Positions 23,374-34,515 of a DNA stretch of 64,000 bases are shown here, piece by piece. The position numbers were made by a program, and so were the translations under genes. The notes under the pieces were generated by a model. The model had not been told where the DNA came from. It did not search any database and saw nothing but the letters and a program-made list of their open reading frames with translations. The stretch comes from Burkholderiaceae bacterium. GTDB lineage: Bacteria; Pseudomonadota; Gammaproteobacteria; Burkholderiales; Burkholderiaceae_C. Each line of letters starts with the position of its first letter. The first letter of the stretch is position 1. The DNA is taken from assembly GCA_024235855.1 (NCBI GenBank), contig JACKLN010000003.1, positions 310,001-374,000 on the forward strand, written 5' to 3'.

Positions 23374-26026
23374 GCCGTTGCGCGACAGCTGCCCCGACCA
23401 GCACGCGGCCCCAGCGCGCGGGCAGGGTCACGGTCAGCCGGCCATCGACGGCGTCGTGCCGCGAGCCGTCCAGCCGGTCCTCGAAGACCCGCGGGCTGCC
23501 GGCTGGCAGCGTGAGCGTGACGGTGCGCGGCTCGGCCGCGTTGTTGGTCGCGGTGACGGCGAAGCTGTCGCCCAGCCGGCGCGGCCAGGCCATCACGTGT
23601 GGGTCCACGTGCAGCGGCGCGCCCAGTTCACCGCGGCGCAGCACCGGCAGCGCGTGGCGCAGTGCGATCAGGCGCTTGAACTCGGCGTGCATCGCCTCGT
23701 CGGGCTGGCCACCGAGGTCGGCCCAGGGGAAGGGGCGGCGGTTGTCGGGGTCGTCGCCACCGCCCAGGCCCACCTCGTCGCCGTAGTACACGGCCGGCGC
23801 ACCGGGCCAGGTCATCTGCAGCAGCAGGGCCACGCGGTAGCGGGCCTTGGCCTCGCGCGCCTGCGCCGCGTCGGCGTCGTCGTGCCAGCCCAGCACGTGC
23901 AGACTGCGCGCCTGGTCGTGGCTGGAGAGCAGGTTCATCAGCGCGTGCAGGGCCTGCGGCGGGTAGTGCTCGCGCATCAGTTCCAGGTTGCCGACGAGTT
24001 CCCGCGCATCACCGCCGGCCGCATAGGCCAGCGCGGTGTTGCGGAAGATGTAGTTCATCGTCGAGTCGAAGGTGTCGCCGAGGAAGTACTTCGCGGCGTC
24101 GAACCAGGTCTCGGCGATGGTGATGGCGTCGGGCCGGTGCGCCTTGAGCGCGGCGCGCCACTCGCGCCAGAAATCGTCGGGCACCCAGGGCGCGACGTCC
24201 ATGCGCCAGCCGGCAGCGCCGGCGTCCAGCCAGCGCTTGGTCACGGAGTCCGGTGCGCGGTAGGCGAAGTCGCGCCAGGCCGGCGAGGCCTTGTCGAGTT
24301 CCGGCAGGTCGGTCACGTCCACCCAGCCGGTGAAGCGCTTGTCGGGGTCGGTCTGCGTGGGGTCGAATCGGTACCAGGACGCGTAGGGCGAACCGGGGCG
24401 GATCACGCTGCCGCTGTAGGCACCCTGACCGCCGAAGTGGCCATAGCGGTCGAAGTAGCGCGAGTCGGCACCGGTGTGGTTGAGGCTGGTGTCGACCACG
24501 ACGCGGATGCCGCGCCTGGCGGCCTCGCGCGTCAGGCGCGTGAAGTCTTCGTTCGTGCCGAAGGCCGGGTCGATGCGGTGGTAGTCGGCCGTGTCGTACT
24601 TGTGGTTGCTGGCGGCCTGGAACAGCGGCGTGCTGTAGATGACGTTGGCGCCCAGGGCCTGGATGTGGTCGAGCCTGTCGATCAGGCCCTGGAGGTCGCC
24701 ACCGAAGAAGTCGTTGTTGTGCCGCGCATCGGAGCCGTCGCCGCTGCCGGGGCGGAAGGGCTTGTCCAGCCAGTTCGCGTGCTTCTCCACGGTGCCGCGG
24801 TGGGAGCGGTCTCGGCCGGGCACGGGGTCGTTGGTGGTGTCGCCGTTGCGGAAGCGCTCGGGAAAGACGTAGTAGTAGACGGCGTCGGCGGCCCAGTCGG
24901 GCACGCGGAAGTCCGGCGCGTACACCGTCTGCCGGAAGCGGCGGATGCTGCGTGGCGACGCCGGCAGCGCGGCCACGCTGGCGCGGCCGCCGCTGCCCTT
25001 CTCGCGCGTCCAGAAGATCGAGTCGCCGTTGTTCTGCAGAGCGAAGGTCTTTGCCCCGATGCGGGCCTCGAACCAGTAGCCCCAGATGCCGACGCTGTCG
25101 AAGCGGTGCCGTGCCGTCCAGCGCTGGCCCTGGCCTTGTTCGACGCGGTGCATGGTAACGCGGGCCGCTTCGGTGTACTCGAGCACCTCCTGGTTGCCCT
25201 CGTGGCGGCGGCGTTCGACGACGAGCGTGAGCGCATCGACGCCGGCCGGGGCGGTGACGGCGAAGTCGAAGGCGGTACCGGCCGGCTGCGCACCGAAAGG
25301 CGCCTTGTGCGCCGGATCGCGCGAGTCGAAGCGCAGGCCCAGGGCGACCGGATCATCCACGGCGGCGGCCTGCGGGTCGGCGAAGCGGCGCGGGCCGACG
25401 TCCACGTGGTGGCGGCCCTGGGCGTCGAAGCTCAGGCGCAGCGTGTGTTCGCCGGTGAAGGTGGCGACGTGGTTGCCCTTGTCGATACCGAAGCTGGTGC
25501 GCGGTGACCAGGCCGCGTCGGCGATCTTGAACTCGTGCCGGCCCTGCAACCTGATGTTGAGGTAGTAGGCGTCGCAGTGGTATTGCAGCGCAAAGTCGTC
25601 CAGCGCGCCCCAGTTGTTCATGGTGCCGCGCAGGAAGAGCAGGGTGTCGCCGAACGGCGCCGGCGCGGGGCAGGCCTCCACGCGCAGCCGCGTGCGCGCC
25701 GCATCCAGCGTGAAGCGGTAGCTGCCGTCGAAGCGCTGCTGCATCTCGGCGCCGCGCGCCACCAGCGCGCCGGGTGCGCCGCCGAGGTCGGCGTCGGCGC
25801 TCCAGCCTTCGTCGGCCACCTTGAAGCGGTGCTCGCCCTGCAGGCGGGTGACGAGCTCGAAGCGGTCACAAGCCCAGACGAAGCGCTGGGCGTCGGCCGC
25901 GTTCCAGCTGTTGAAGCTGCCACGCAGGTAGAGGTCGCGGCCGCCCAGCGGGTGGGGCGCGCAGTCCGTGGCAGCGGCCACCAGCGGTGCCTGCAACAGC
26001 ACCGCGGCGAACATGCGCCGCATCAT
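23369..26026 (-). CDS. Secreted GH13 glucanase with two N-terminal carbohydrate-binding-like modules
   Basis: 885-residue secreted alpha-glucan hydrolase, closest in look to cyclomaltodextrinase/neopullulanase-type GH13 enzymes. Signal peptide 1-19. Two related beta-sandwich modules follow at about 22-115 (DLYLRGSFNSWNA, LQGEHRFKVAD) and 118-208 (LLFLRGTMNNWGA, LQGRHEFKIAD), which look like starch-binding domains. A linker domain at about 215-370 precedes the catalytic barrel from about 385: VVDTSLNHTG (region I), nucleophile Asp610 (GWRMDVAPW), acid/base Glu639 (IAETWFD) and Asp704 (LSSHDQARS). All three catalytic residues are present. ATG 26026 overlaps the malG stop by 4 nt, so the enzyme is made with the transporter. 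It would trim starch or pullulan outside the inner membrane. Confidence 0.9.
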   Translation of the reverse strand: MMRRMFAAVLLQAPLVAAATDCAPHPLGGRDLYLRGSFNSWNAADAQRFVWACDRFELVTRLQGEHRFKVADEGWSADADLGGAPGALVARGAEMQQRFDGSYRFTLDAARTRLRVEACPAPAPFGDTLLFLRGTMNNWGALDDFALQYHCDAYYLNIRLQGRHEFKIADAAWSPRTSFGIDKGNHVATFTGEHTLRLSFDAQGRHHVDVGPRRFADPQAAAVDDPVALGLRFDSRDPAHKAPFGAQPAGTAFDFAVTAPAGVDALTLVVERRRHEGNQEVLEYTEAARVTMHRVEQGQGQRWTARHRFDSVGIWGYWFEARIGAKTFALQNNGDSIFWTREKGSGGRASVAALPASPRSIRRFRQTVYAPDFRVPDWAADAVYYYVFPERFRNGDTTNDPVPGRDRSHRGTVEKHANWLDKPFRPGSGDGSDARHNNDFFGGDLQGLIDRLDHIQALGANVIYSTPLFQAASNHKYDTADYHRIDPAFGTNEDFTRLTREAARRGIRVVVDTSLNHTGADSRYFDRYGHFGGQGAYSGSVIRPGSPYASWYRFDPTQTDPDKRFTGWVDVTDLPELDKASPAWRDFAYRAPDSVTKRWLDAGAAGWRMDVAPWVPDDFWREWRAALKAHRPDAITIAETWFDAAKYFLGDTFDSTMNYIFRNTALAYAAGGDARELVGNLELMREHYPPQALHALMNLLSSHDQARSLHVLGWHDDADAAQAREAKARYRVALLLQMTWPGAPAVYYGDEVGLGGGDDPDNRRPFPWADLGGQPDEAMHAEFKRLIALRHALPVLRRGELGAPLHVDPHVMAWPRRLGDSFAVTATNNAAEPRTVTLTLPAGSPRVFEDRLDGSRHDAVDGRLTVTLPARWGRVLVGAAVAQRP

Positions 26027-26913
26027 CCCTTGACGCCGCCTGCCGTCAGGCCCGAGACGATCCAGCGCTGCGCGAGCAGGAACACCAGCGTGATCGGCAG
26101 GCCCGACAGCACGGCCGCCGCGGCAAAGTCGCCCCACAGGTAGCGCTGGTCGTAGAGGAAGAACTTGGAGCCCACGGCCAGCGTGAGGTTGGGCTCCTCG
26201 CGCAGCAGGATGCTGGCCACCGGGTACTCGATGATCACGCCGATGAAGGCGAGCACGAACACCACCATCAGGATGGGCACGGCCATCGGCAGCAGCACGT
26301 GGCGGAAGGCCTGCCAGGGCGTGGCGCCGTCGACCTTGGCGCTCTCCTCGATCTCGGCGGGCACGGTGTCGTAGTAGCCCTTGATCGTCCAGATGTGGGT
26401 GGCCACGCCGCCCAGGTAGGCCACGATGAGCCCGGCGTGCGTCTCCACGCCCAGCCACGGGATCGTGCGGCCAATGCCCTCGAAGATGGCGTAGATGGCC
26501 ACCAGCGCCACGGCCACCGGGAACATCTGCAGCACCAGCATGCCGTTGAGGATGAGCCCCTTGTGCGCGAACCGCATGCGCGCGAAGGCGTAGGCGGCCG
26601 TGGCGCTGAGGGTGACGATGAGCGCTGCAGAGACGAAGGCGATCTTCACCGAGTTCCACAGCCACAGCAGCACGGGGAACGGCGGCTGCACGAGGTTGCC
26701 TTGCGCATCCACCGTGGGGATGCCCAGCGCGAGCTTCCAGTGTTCCAGGCTGATCTCGCTGGGGATCAGGCTGCCGGTGGCGAAGTTGCCCGGCCGCAGC
26801 GAGATGCTGATGACCGCCAGCAGCGGGAACAGCGTGAGCGCCAGCAGCGCCCACAGCGCGGCATGCAGCGCCCAGACGCGCCATTGGTGCTTCCTGCCGG
26901 TGACGATGGCCAT
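26023..26913 (-). CDS. malG: Maltose/maltodextrin ABC transporter permease MalG
   Basis: 296-residue inner-membrane permease, partner of MalF. Six membrane segments; the EAA loop is EIEESAKVDGATPWQAF; the C-terminal GLTAGGVKG is the usual MalG ending that reaches toward the binding protein. Start ATG 26913 has AAGGAG nine bases upstream. It is the only malG in the window, although there are two malE and two malF genes, so it may serve both sets. A 628-bp gap with repeats separates it from malF2, which could uncouple its expression from the first half of the operon. Confidence 0.94.
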   Translation of the reverse strand: MAIVTGRKHQWRVWALHAALWALLALTLFPLLAVISISLRPGNFATGSLIPSEISLEHWKLALGIPTVDAQGNLVQPPFPVLLWLWNSVKIAFVSAALIVTLSATAAYAFARMRFAHKGLILNGMLVLQMFPVAVALVAIYAIFEGIGRTIPWLGVETHAGLIVAYLGGVATHIWTIKGYYDTVPAEIEESAKVDGATPWQAFRHVLLPMAVPILMVVFVLAFIGVIIEYPVASILLREEPNLTLAVGSKFFLYDQRYLWGDFAAAAVLSGLPITLVFLLAQRWIVSGLTAGGVKG

Positions 26914-26950
26914 GTCAGCGGGCTCCTTGTCGAGTGTCAGGTTGCGACCC

Positions 26951-26971
26951 GAAGCAGCCTTCGGCTGCTTC
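26951..26971. terminator. Perfect 9-bp hairpin between malF2 and malG
   Basis: GAAGCAGCC (26951-26959), TTC loop, GGCTGCTTC (26963-26971). On the plus-strand RNA it forms a cUUCGg loop; malF2 and malG read the other strand. No T-tract follows on either strand, so it may be a processing or mRNA-stability stem 38 bases before the malG start. Confidence 0.45.
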
Positions 26972-26976
26972 AACGT

Positions 26977-27130
26977 CCGCCGTTCAGCGCGGCCGTGGGC
27001 TCCGGGCAGGCGTTCTCCGGCCCACGCTCCGGGGCATGCCTCGACGGCTCCACCGACCAGGCTTCAACTCCGGGAGGGGGACTCCAGCATGCTTGACGAG
27101 TCGGCCTGCTGAATGGGCTCCTGCGCGCGC
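26977..27130 (+). repeat. Dispersed intergenic repeat, copy A
   Basis: About 154 bp. The first 40 bases (from CCGCCGTTCAGCG to GGCAGGCGTTCTCCGG) are almost identical to the complement of 34345-34388, and the rest (CGGCCCACGCTC, GGCTTCAAC, GACGAG, CCTGCGC) aligns with gaps to both arms at 34058-34169 and 34241-34355. No open frame in it has coding character. Confidence 0.7.
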
Positions 27131-27179
27131 GGACGCAGGGTGGGTCAGCGCCGGGCGTCTGTGCGTCCGGAACAGCGGT

Positions 27180-27477
27180 GGCGGGTTGGCCTGTGGCGCG
27201 CATGAGAGCGCCGAGCATCGCAGGGCTCATGGCCGCGCGCGCCAGCGCGCTTCGTGCACTGACTCGCGGACGCCGTCCGAACGCAGCGAACGCAGTGAGC
27301 GAAGTGAGTTCGGCCGCGGGCCATGAGACCGAGAAGCGCAGGGGCGGAGCGTGGACGTGGAACCGTCCACTGTGGACGGTTCCGCGCCTCGCGCAGCCGG
27401 CCGGGCCTGCAAGCCCGGCCGTGGACGTCGGAGCGCAGCGGAGACCGCTCGACCTAAGCGCCACAGGCCAACCCGCC
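27180..27477. repeat. 298-bp element bounded by 20-bp perfect inverted repeats
   Basis: Terminal arms 27180-27199 and 27458-27477 are exact complements. Inside are three 9-nt tandem units (GAACGCAGC, GAACGCAGT, GAGCGAAGT; 27279-27305), a 25-nt perfect palindrome centred on 27371 (arms 27359-27370 and 27372-27383) and a GGCCGGGC/GCCCGGCC hairpin at 27399-27420. There is no transposase or convincing gene. It could be a MITE-like insertion or a folded RNA element in the middle of the mal operon. The tail 27478-27541 holds CGTCCGCTCAGGGTCGA, nearly the same as 34404-34420. Confidence 0.6.
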
Positions 27478-27541
27478 GCCGCCTTGCCGCCTCGGCCGTC
27501 GAAAGCAAAGGCAGTGAACGTCCGCTCAGGGTCGAGAGCCG

Positions 27542-29002
27542 TCACTTGGATGCCCCCGCCTTTGTCAACCTCAGCTGCACCAGCGCCATCAACGCCACCA
27601 TCGCGAAGATCAGCGTGGAGATCGCCGCCGCCAGCCCGAAGTTCGCGCCGGCGTCGGTGAAGGCGATGCGGTAGGTGTAGCTGACCAGGATGTCGGTGGT
27701 GCCGGCGGGCAGCTTGGTGTTCAGGTAGTCCGGCCGCCCGTCGGTGAGCAGGCTGATGAGCACGAAGTTGTTGAAGTTGAAGGCGAAGGCGCTGATCAGC
27801 AGCGGCGTCAGCGGCTTGATGATCAGCGGCGCGGTGATCTTGCTGAAGTTCACCCACGGCGATGCACCGGCCAGCGCGCTGGCTTCGTAGAGGTCGCCGG
27901 GCACCGACTTCAGCAGCCCGGTGCACAGGATCATGATGTACGGGTAACCCAGCCAGGTGTTCACGATCAGCAGCATCGTGCGCGCCAGCGTGGGGTCGGC
28001 GAACCAGGCCGGGCGCACGCCGAAGAGCGCGTCCAGGATGGCGTTGATCTCGCCGAAGTTCTGGTTGAACAGGCCCTTGAAGACCAGGATGCTGATGAAG
28101 CCCGGCACCGCATACGGCAGGAACAGCAGCGTGCGGTAGACCGCGCGGCCCTTGAGTGCCGGCCACTCCAGCGCCACCGCCAGCGCCATGCCGATGACGG
28201 TGGCGAACAGCACCGTCAGCGCCGAGAACATCACCGTCCACACGAAGATGGAGACGAAGGGGCCGCGGAAGTCGCTGTCCAGCAGCATGCGCTGGTAGTT
28301 GGCGAAACCGATGCCCACGGTGAAGCCGGGCTGCAGTGTCTGCCCGCCCGGCCCGGTGAAGTAGCCGGTCTCGCGATCGGGCGTGTAGATGGTGCCGGTG
28401 GCGGTCTCCTGCAGCGCGCCGTCGGGTGCCGCGCGCCAGTCCGGCGTCTTCACGCCGTATTCGCGCAGGCCGGCGTAGGCCAGCACGGTGCCGTCGGGCA
28501 GGCGCGGCTGCAGCGCCATCAGTGCGTCACGGCGGGCGATCACCTCGCGCATCGACAGCGCCGGGCCCAGGTCGGCCGCGGCGGGCTGCAGCGCGCCATC
28601 GCCGCCCAGCGCCGTCACCCAGCGCGCGCCGTCGGGCCCGGTCAGCTGCACCCGATCGCCGGCATGCAGCGTGAAGGCATGGAGCCGCGTCTCGTCGAAG
28701 CCGTGCTGGTCCAGCAGGTAGGCGCGCGCGCGGTCCTCGGTCAGCAGGTGGTTGGACGAGTAGTTGGTGAAGCCGATCTGCACCGTGTACAGCAGCGGAA
28801 AGGCCACGAACACCAGCATGCCCACCACGCCCGGGTACAGGTACTTCCAGGCCAGGCTGCGCGACACGGCATAGACCCACAGCGCGCTGCCGCCCAGCAC
28901 CAGCAGCGCCACGGCGGCCACGGCCTGCCCGGCCATGTGCGTGGCGTAGACCAGCCACAGCAGGGCCAGTGCCGCCACGGTGGTGACGATGCGGCCCATC
29001 AT
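27542..29002 (-). CDS. malF: Maltose/maltodextrin ABC transporter permease MalF, copy 2
   Basis: 486-residue MalF homologue of the 6735-8234 protein, with the same layout: two N-terminal segments, a third near 55-80, a large periplasmic domain (about 85-250) and a C-terminal permease core with LPYAVPGFISILVFKGLFNQ and the EAA loop (YEASALAGASPWVNF). ATG 29002 overlaps the malE2 stop (ATGA); ATG 28999 follows immediately. The two MalF copies are most alike in the core and differ most in the periplasmic domain, which contacts the binding protein. The 540 bases after its stop hold repeats, not malG. Confidence 0.93.
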   Translation of the reverse strand: MMGRIVTTVAALALLWLVYATHMAGQAVAAVALLVLGGSALWVYAVSRSLAWKYLYPGVVGMLVFVAFPLLYTVQIGFTNYSSNHLLTEDRARAYLLDQHGFDETRLHAFTLHAGDRVQLTGPDGARWVTALGGDGALQPAAADLGPALSMREVIARRDALMALQPRLPDGTVLAYAGLREYGVKTPDWRAAPDGALQETATGTIYTPDRETGYFTGPGGQTLQPGFTVGIGFANYQRMLLDSDFRGPFVSIFVWTVMFSALTVLFATVIGMALAVALEWPALKGRAVYRTLLFLPYAVPGFISILVFKGLFNQNFGEINAILDALFGVRPAWFADPTLARTMLLIVNTWLGYPYIMILCTGLLKSVPGDLYEASALAGASPWVNFSKITAPLIIKPLTPLLISAFAFNFNNFVLISLLTDGRPDYLNTKLPAGTTDILVSYTYRIAFTDAGANFGLAAAISTLIFAMVALMALVQLRLTKAGASK

Positions 29003-30184
29003 CGCGAACGCATCCGCGCTGCCGCGCCGTCCAGCGCGTCCTTCGGCGACTGCCGGCCCTGGGTGATGGCCTCCAGCGCCGCGTCCATCGCCGGGAAGAA
29101 GCGCTGCATCTCCGGGATGTTGGGGATGGCCTCGCCGGCCAGCGCGTTGGCCATGGTGGCGCGGATCGCCGGGTCGGCCGCCAGCTCGGCGTAGTAGGCC
29201 TTGTTGGCCGGCGTGCCCAGCGGCACGTCGGCCGACACGGTCTTCAGGCTCTCCACCTTCAGCAGGTGCTGCTCCAGGAACTCGCGCGCGATGTCCTTGA
29301 CGCGGCTGGGCGCGCTGATCATGCAGCCCAGCACGCCGACGAAGGGCTTGGCGGCGTGCCCGTCCAGGGCCGGGATCGGCGCCACGGCGAAGTCGATCTT
29401 CGCCTTCTTCGCGTTGTCCCAGGCCCAGGGGCCGGAGATCATCATCGCCACCTGGCCGCTGGCGAACTGCGCCTCCATGTCGGAGTAGCGCGCGCCGCGC
29501 GGCATCACGCCCTCGTCGATCAGGCGCCTGAGCAATGTGGCGCCCTGCAGGGCGCCGGCGTTGTTCACGCCCACCTTCAGCGGGTCGTAGTCGCCACTCG
29601 CATCACGTTCGAACACGACGCCGCCCGGCCCGGCCAGCAGCGGCCAGGTGAAGAACGACTTGTTGTAGTCCCACAGGATGGCCTTCTTCCCCTGCGCCTG
29701 CAGCTGCCGGTCGAGCGCGAAGACGGCGTCCCAGGTGGCGGGCGGATCCGGCACCAGCGCGCGGTTGACGATCAGGCCGATGGCCTCGATGGCGATGGGG
29801 TAGCCCCAGAGCTTGCCGCGGTAGGTGAAGGCCTGCCAGGCCGAATCCTCGACCGCCGCGCGGATGGCCGGGCCCGGACGCACCGGCACGATGAGGCCCG
29901 ACTTGGCCCATTCGCCCACGCGGTCGTGCGGCCAGCAGAAGATGTCCGGGCCCTTTGCCGGCGGCGGCGGCGGCCTGGAACTTGTCGGGCGCGCCCTCCG
30001 GGTGCTGCACGACCACCGGCACGCCGGTGGCGGCGGTGAAGGCGTCGCCCACCTGCTGCAGGCCGTCGTAGCCCTTGTCGCCGTTGATCCAGACCAGCAG
30101 GCGCGGCGCGTCCTGCGCCTGTGCAGGCGCGGCCCACGGCACGACCAGCGCGGCCAGCGCCGCCGCGGCCAGCAGGTGTCGCAT
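28999..30184 (-). pseudogene. malE: MalE-type binding protein, copy 2, frameshifted (+1) as read
   Basis: A signal peptide (MRHLLAAAALAALVVPWAAPAQA) and AGKGP are in one frame; HDRVGEWAKSGL onward to the end are in another. The break is at the AAAGGGCCCGG run (extra A on the minus strand, one of 29954-29956). Removing one base restores GKGPDIFCWPHDRVGEW, which matches the paralogue at 5518-6738 (there GGCAAGGGCCCGGACATC). The repaired protein would have 394 residues and all MalE landmarks (WGYPIAIEAIG, MMISGPWAW). ATG 30184 shares its A with the malK stop. Sequencing error or a recent mutation are both possible; the reading frame beyond the break is undamaged. Confidence 0.85.
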
Positions 30185-31317
30185 CAGGCCGCCTGGGCTG
30201 GCGTGGCCACGGCCGCTGGTGCCACCAGACGGTGCAAGGCGCGGCCCTGGCCGTCGAAGAGGTGGCAGCGTTCGGCCGGTGCGCCGAGCGTCAGCGCGTC
30301 GCCGGCGCTCGGGCGCAGGGCGCCGTCGAGCTCCACGGTCAGTGCCTCGTCGTCCTTCATGCCCGGGAAATCGGCATAGGCGTAGGTGGTGCCACCGAGC
30401 GATTCGACGAAGTTCACGCGCGCGGTCAGCACGTTGTCGGCCGCACCCACCACCAGATGTTCCGGCCGGATGCCCAGGGTGAGCTGTTCGCCGCGCTTCA
30501 CGCCCGTGCCGTCGACCGTGCAGCGCACGCGGGCGCCGTCGGGCAGCGTCACGGTGACCTGCTGCGCGTCGGCACTCTCGGCCTCGGCGCGGATGAAGTT
30601 CATGCCCGGGCTGCCGATGAAGCCGGCCACGAACAGGTTGCAGGGGTGTTCGTAGAGTTCCAGCGGCGCGCCCACCTGCTCGATGCGGCCGGCGCTGAGC
30701 ACCACGATGCGGTCGGCAAGCGTCATCGCTTCCACCTGGTCGTGGGTGACGTAGACCATGGTGGTCTTCAACTGCTCGTGCAGCTTGGCGAACTCGTAGC
30801 GCATCTTCACGCGCAGCGCGGTGTCGAGGTTGCTCAGCGGCTCATCGAACAGGAAGACCTCGGGCTGGCGGACGATGGCGCGGCCGATGGCTACGCGCTG
30901 GCGCTGGCCGCCGGACAGGTCCTTGGGCTTGCGCTCCAGCAGGTGCTCGATGTGCAGGATGCGCGCGGCGTTGCGCACGGCGCTGTCGATCTCCGCCTTG
31001 GGCACCTTGGCGAGCTTCAGGCCGAAAGCCATGTTCTCGTACAGGTTCATGTGCGGGTACAGCGCGTAGCTCTGGAACACCATGGCCACACCGCGCTCGG
31101 CGGGCGGCACGTCGTGCACCTCGCGCGGGCCGATCCACAGCTGGCCGCCGGTGATCTCCTCCAGCCCGGCGATGGTGCGCAGCAGCGTGCTCTTGCCGCA
31201 GCCCGAAGGCCCGACGAAGACCATGAACTCGCCGTCGCGGATCTCCAGGTCGATGTCGCGCAGGACCTGCACGTCGCCGTAGGCCTTCTGCACCTTCACG
31301 AGCCGGACATCTGCCAC
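30184..31317 (-). CDS. malK: Maltodextrin ABC transporter ATP-binding protein MalK/MsmX type
   Basis: 377-residue ATPase of the MalK/UgpC group that drives sugar import. Walker A GPSGCGKST (36-44), Q-loop FQSYALYPH, signature LSGGQRQR, Walker B VFLFDEPLS, D-loop SNLD and H-loop VTHDQ are all present. The C-terminal regulatory OB-fold part (about 240-370) is complete (GIRPEHL, FVESLGG). GTG 31317 is chosen over upstream in-frame codons because it gives the usual ADVRLVKVQKAYG opening and follows an AGGGG at suitable distance. As the only ABC ATPase here, it probably energises both the MalE1/F1 and MalE2/F2/G systems. First gene of the operon; an operator-like palindrome overlaps its likely -10 (TATATT). 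Confidence 0.94.
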   Translation of the reverse strand: MADVRLVKVQKAYGDVQVLRDIDLEIRDGEFMVFVGPSGCGKSTLLRTIAGLEEITGGQLWIGPREVHDVPPAERGVAMVFQSYALYPHMNLYENMAFGLKLAKVPKAEIDSAVRNAARILHIEHLLERKPKDLSGGQRQRVAIGRAIVRQPEVFLFDEPLSNLDTALRVKMRYEFAKLHEQLKTTMVYVTHDQVEAMTLADRIVVLSAGRIEQVGAPLELYEHPCNLFVAGFIGSPGMNFIRAEAESADAQQVTVTLPDGARVRCTVDGTGVKRGEQLTLGIRPEHLVVGAADNVLTARVNFVESLGGTTYAYADFPGMKDDEALTVELDGALRPSAGDALTLGAPAERCHLFDGQGRALHRLVAPAAVATPAQAA

Positions 31318-31344
31318 CTGAACACCCCTGCTGATCCCGAAGGA

Positions 31345-31359
31345 TGTAGAGAATATACA
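31345..31359. promoter_or_regulatory. Operator-like palindrome at the malK promoter
   Basis: TGTAGA-GAA-TATACA, one mismatch from perfect dyad symmetry. Read on the minus strand it contains TATATT, a good -10 for malK with a weak -35 (CTGTCT) 17 bases upstream. A repressor bound here would block malK transcription. It is related to the sites at 842-856 and 31453-31467. Confidence 0.5.
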
Positions 31360-31451
31360 AACGTTGCCGAACAGAGACAGCGGGTTTTCCACCACAGGCT
31401 GAGCATTGAACCATTTGAAATCAATAAGTTAGCGTCATCGACAAACTACGC

Positions 31452-31468
31452 GTGTAGTACAACTACAC
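31452..31468. promoter_or_regulatory. Putative operator, 17-bp perfect palindrome before glgP
   Basis: GTGTAGT-ACA-ACTACAC, perfect dyad; its 15-bp core equals the amylase site at 842-856 except for the three central bases. It lies in an unusually A+T-rich stretch (about 31395-31475) between malK and glgP, 47 bases before the glgP start. TTGAAC, TTGAAA and TCGACA just upstream are possible -35 elements. Confidence 0.62.
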
Positions 31469-31514
31469 AAACATGCCCTGCTGTTGATACTTCCGCTCCA
31501 AAGGAGAGAAGTCC

Positions 31515-33969
<2,455 letters not shown>

Positions 33970-34057
33970 CCGGCGCCGAGCCGCTGCGGTCCTCCATGTT
34001 CGAGTGCACGTGGTCCTCGCGCTCCACTGCCGCTGCAGCAGGGTGGCGGCGTCGCCC

Positions 34058-34388
34058 GCGTTCGCCGGCCCACGCTCGCGGGGCGCTGCCTTGGCTCATC
34101 CTCGGCCGAGGCTTCAACGCCGACCGTGGTGCGTCAGCGGCCAGGCGACCGCGGGGGGCCTGCGCCCGCAGCGCCACCGCCACCCTGCGACACCCTGCCT
34201 GGGGCCGGCGCCTCGGCGCTGCGAAGTCCGGCCGCGGTGGGCGGGCGCAGGCCCCATTCGCGGTCGCCTCGTCGGCGACACACCGACGCCGGTGTTGAAG
34301 CCGCCGTCGGTGCGCGAGCCGGGGAAGCGCCCCGCGAGCGTGGGCCGGAGAACGCCTGCCCGGACCCGGCCACGCTGAACGGCGGCGG
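34058..34388. repeat. Dispersed intergenic repeat, copies B and C, as a long inverted repeat
   Basis: Left arm 34058-34169 and right arm 34241-34355 are complements with roughly 80% identity by eye and a few gaps, around a 71-base centre. The right arm continues to 34388 and there matches copy A (26977-27018) closely. The full gap 33970-34454 between glgP and glgB holds only this structure and a CGTCCGCTCCGGGTCGA motif (34404-34420) shared with the end of the 27-kb gap. I see no gene here. Confidence 0.7.
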
Positions 34389-34515
34389 TGATGGGCCAAC
34401 GATCGTCCGCTCCGGGTCGATCGCAGACACTCACGGCTTGTCGACCGTGAAGCCATGATCAGCGACGCCGACCTCCACGCCCTGCGCGACGCCCGCCACC
34501 GTCGACCCGTTTGCG

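Noticed and set aside
27163..27330. Small protein genes in the malF2-malG gap
   Set aside because: Open frames overlap inverted and tandem repeats on both strands, lack ribosome sites and look like readings of a repeat.
33970..34454. Short open frames between glgP and glgB
   Set aside because: All fall in the long inverted repeat and are Arg/Ala/Pro-rich on both strands, without homology or ribosome sites.
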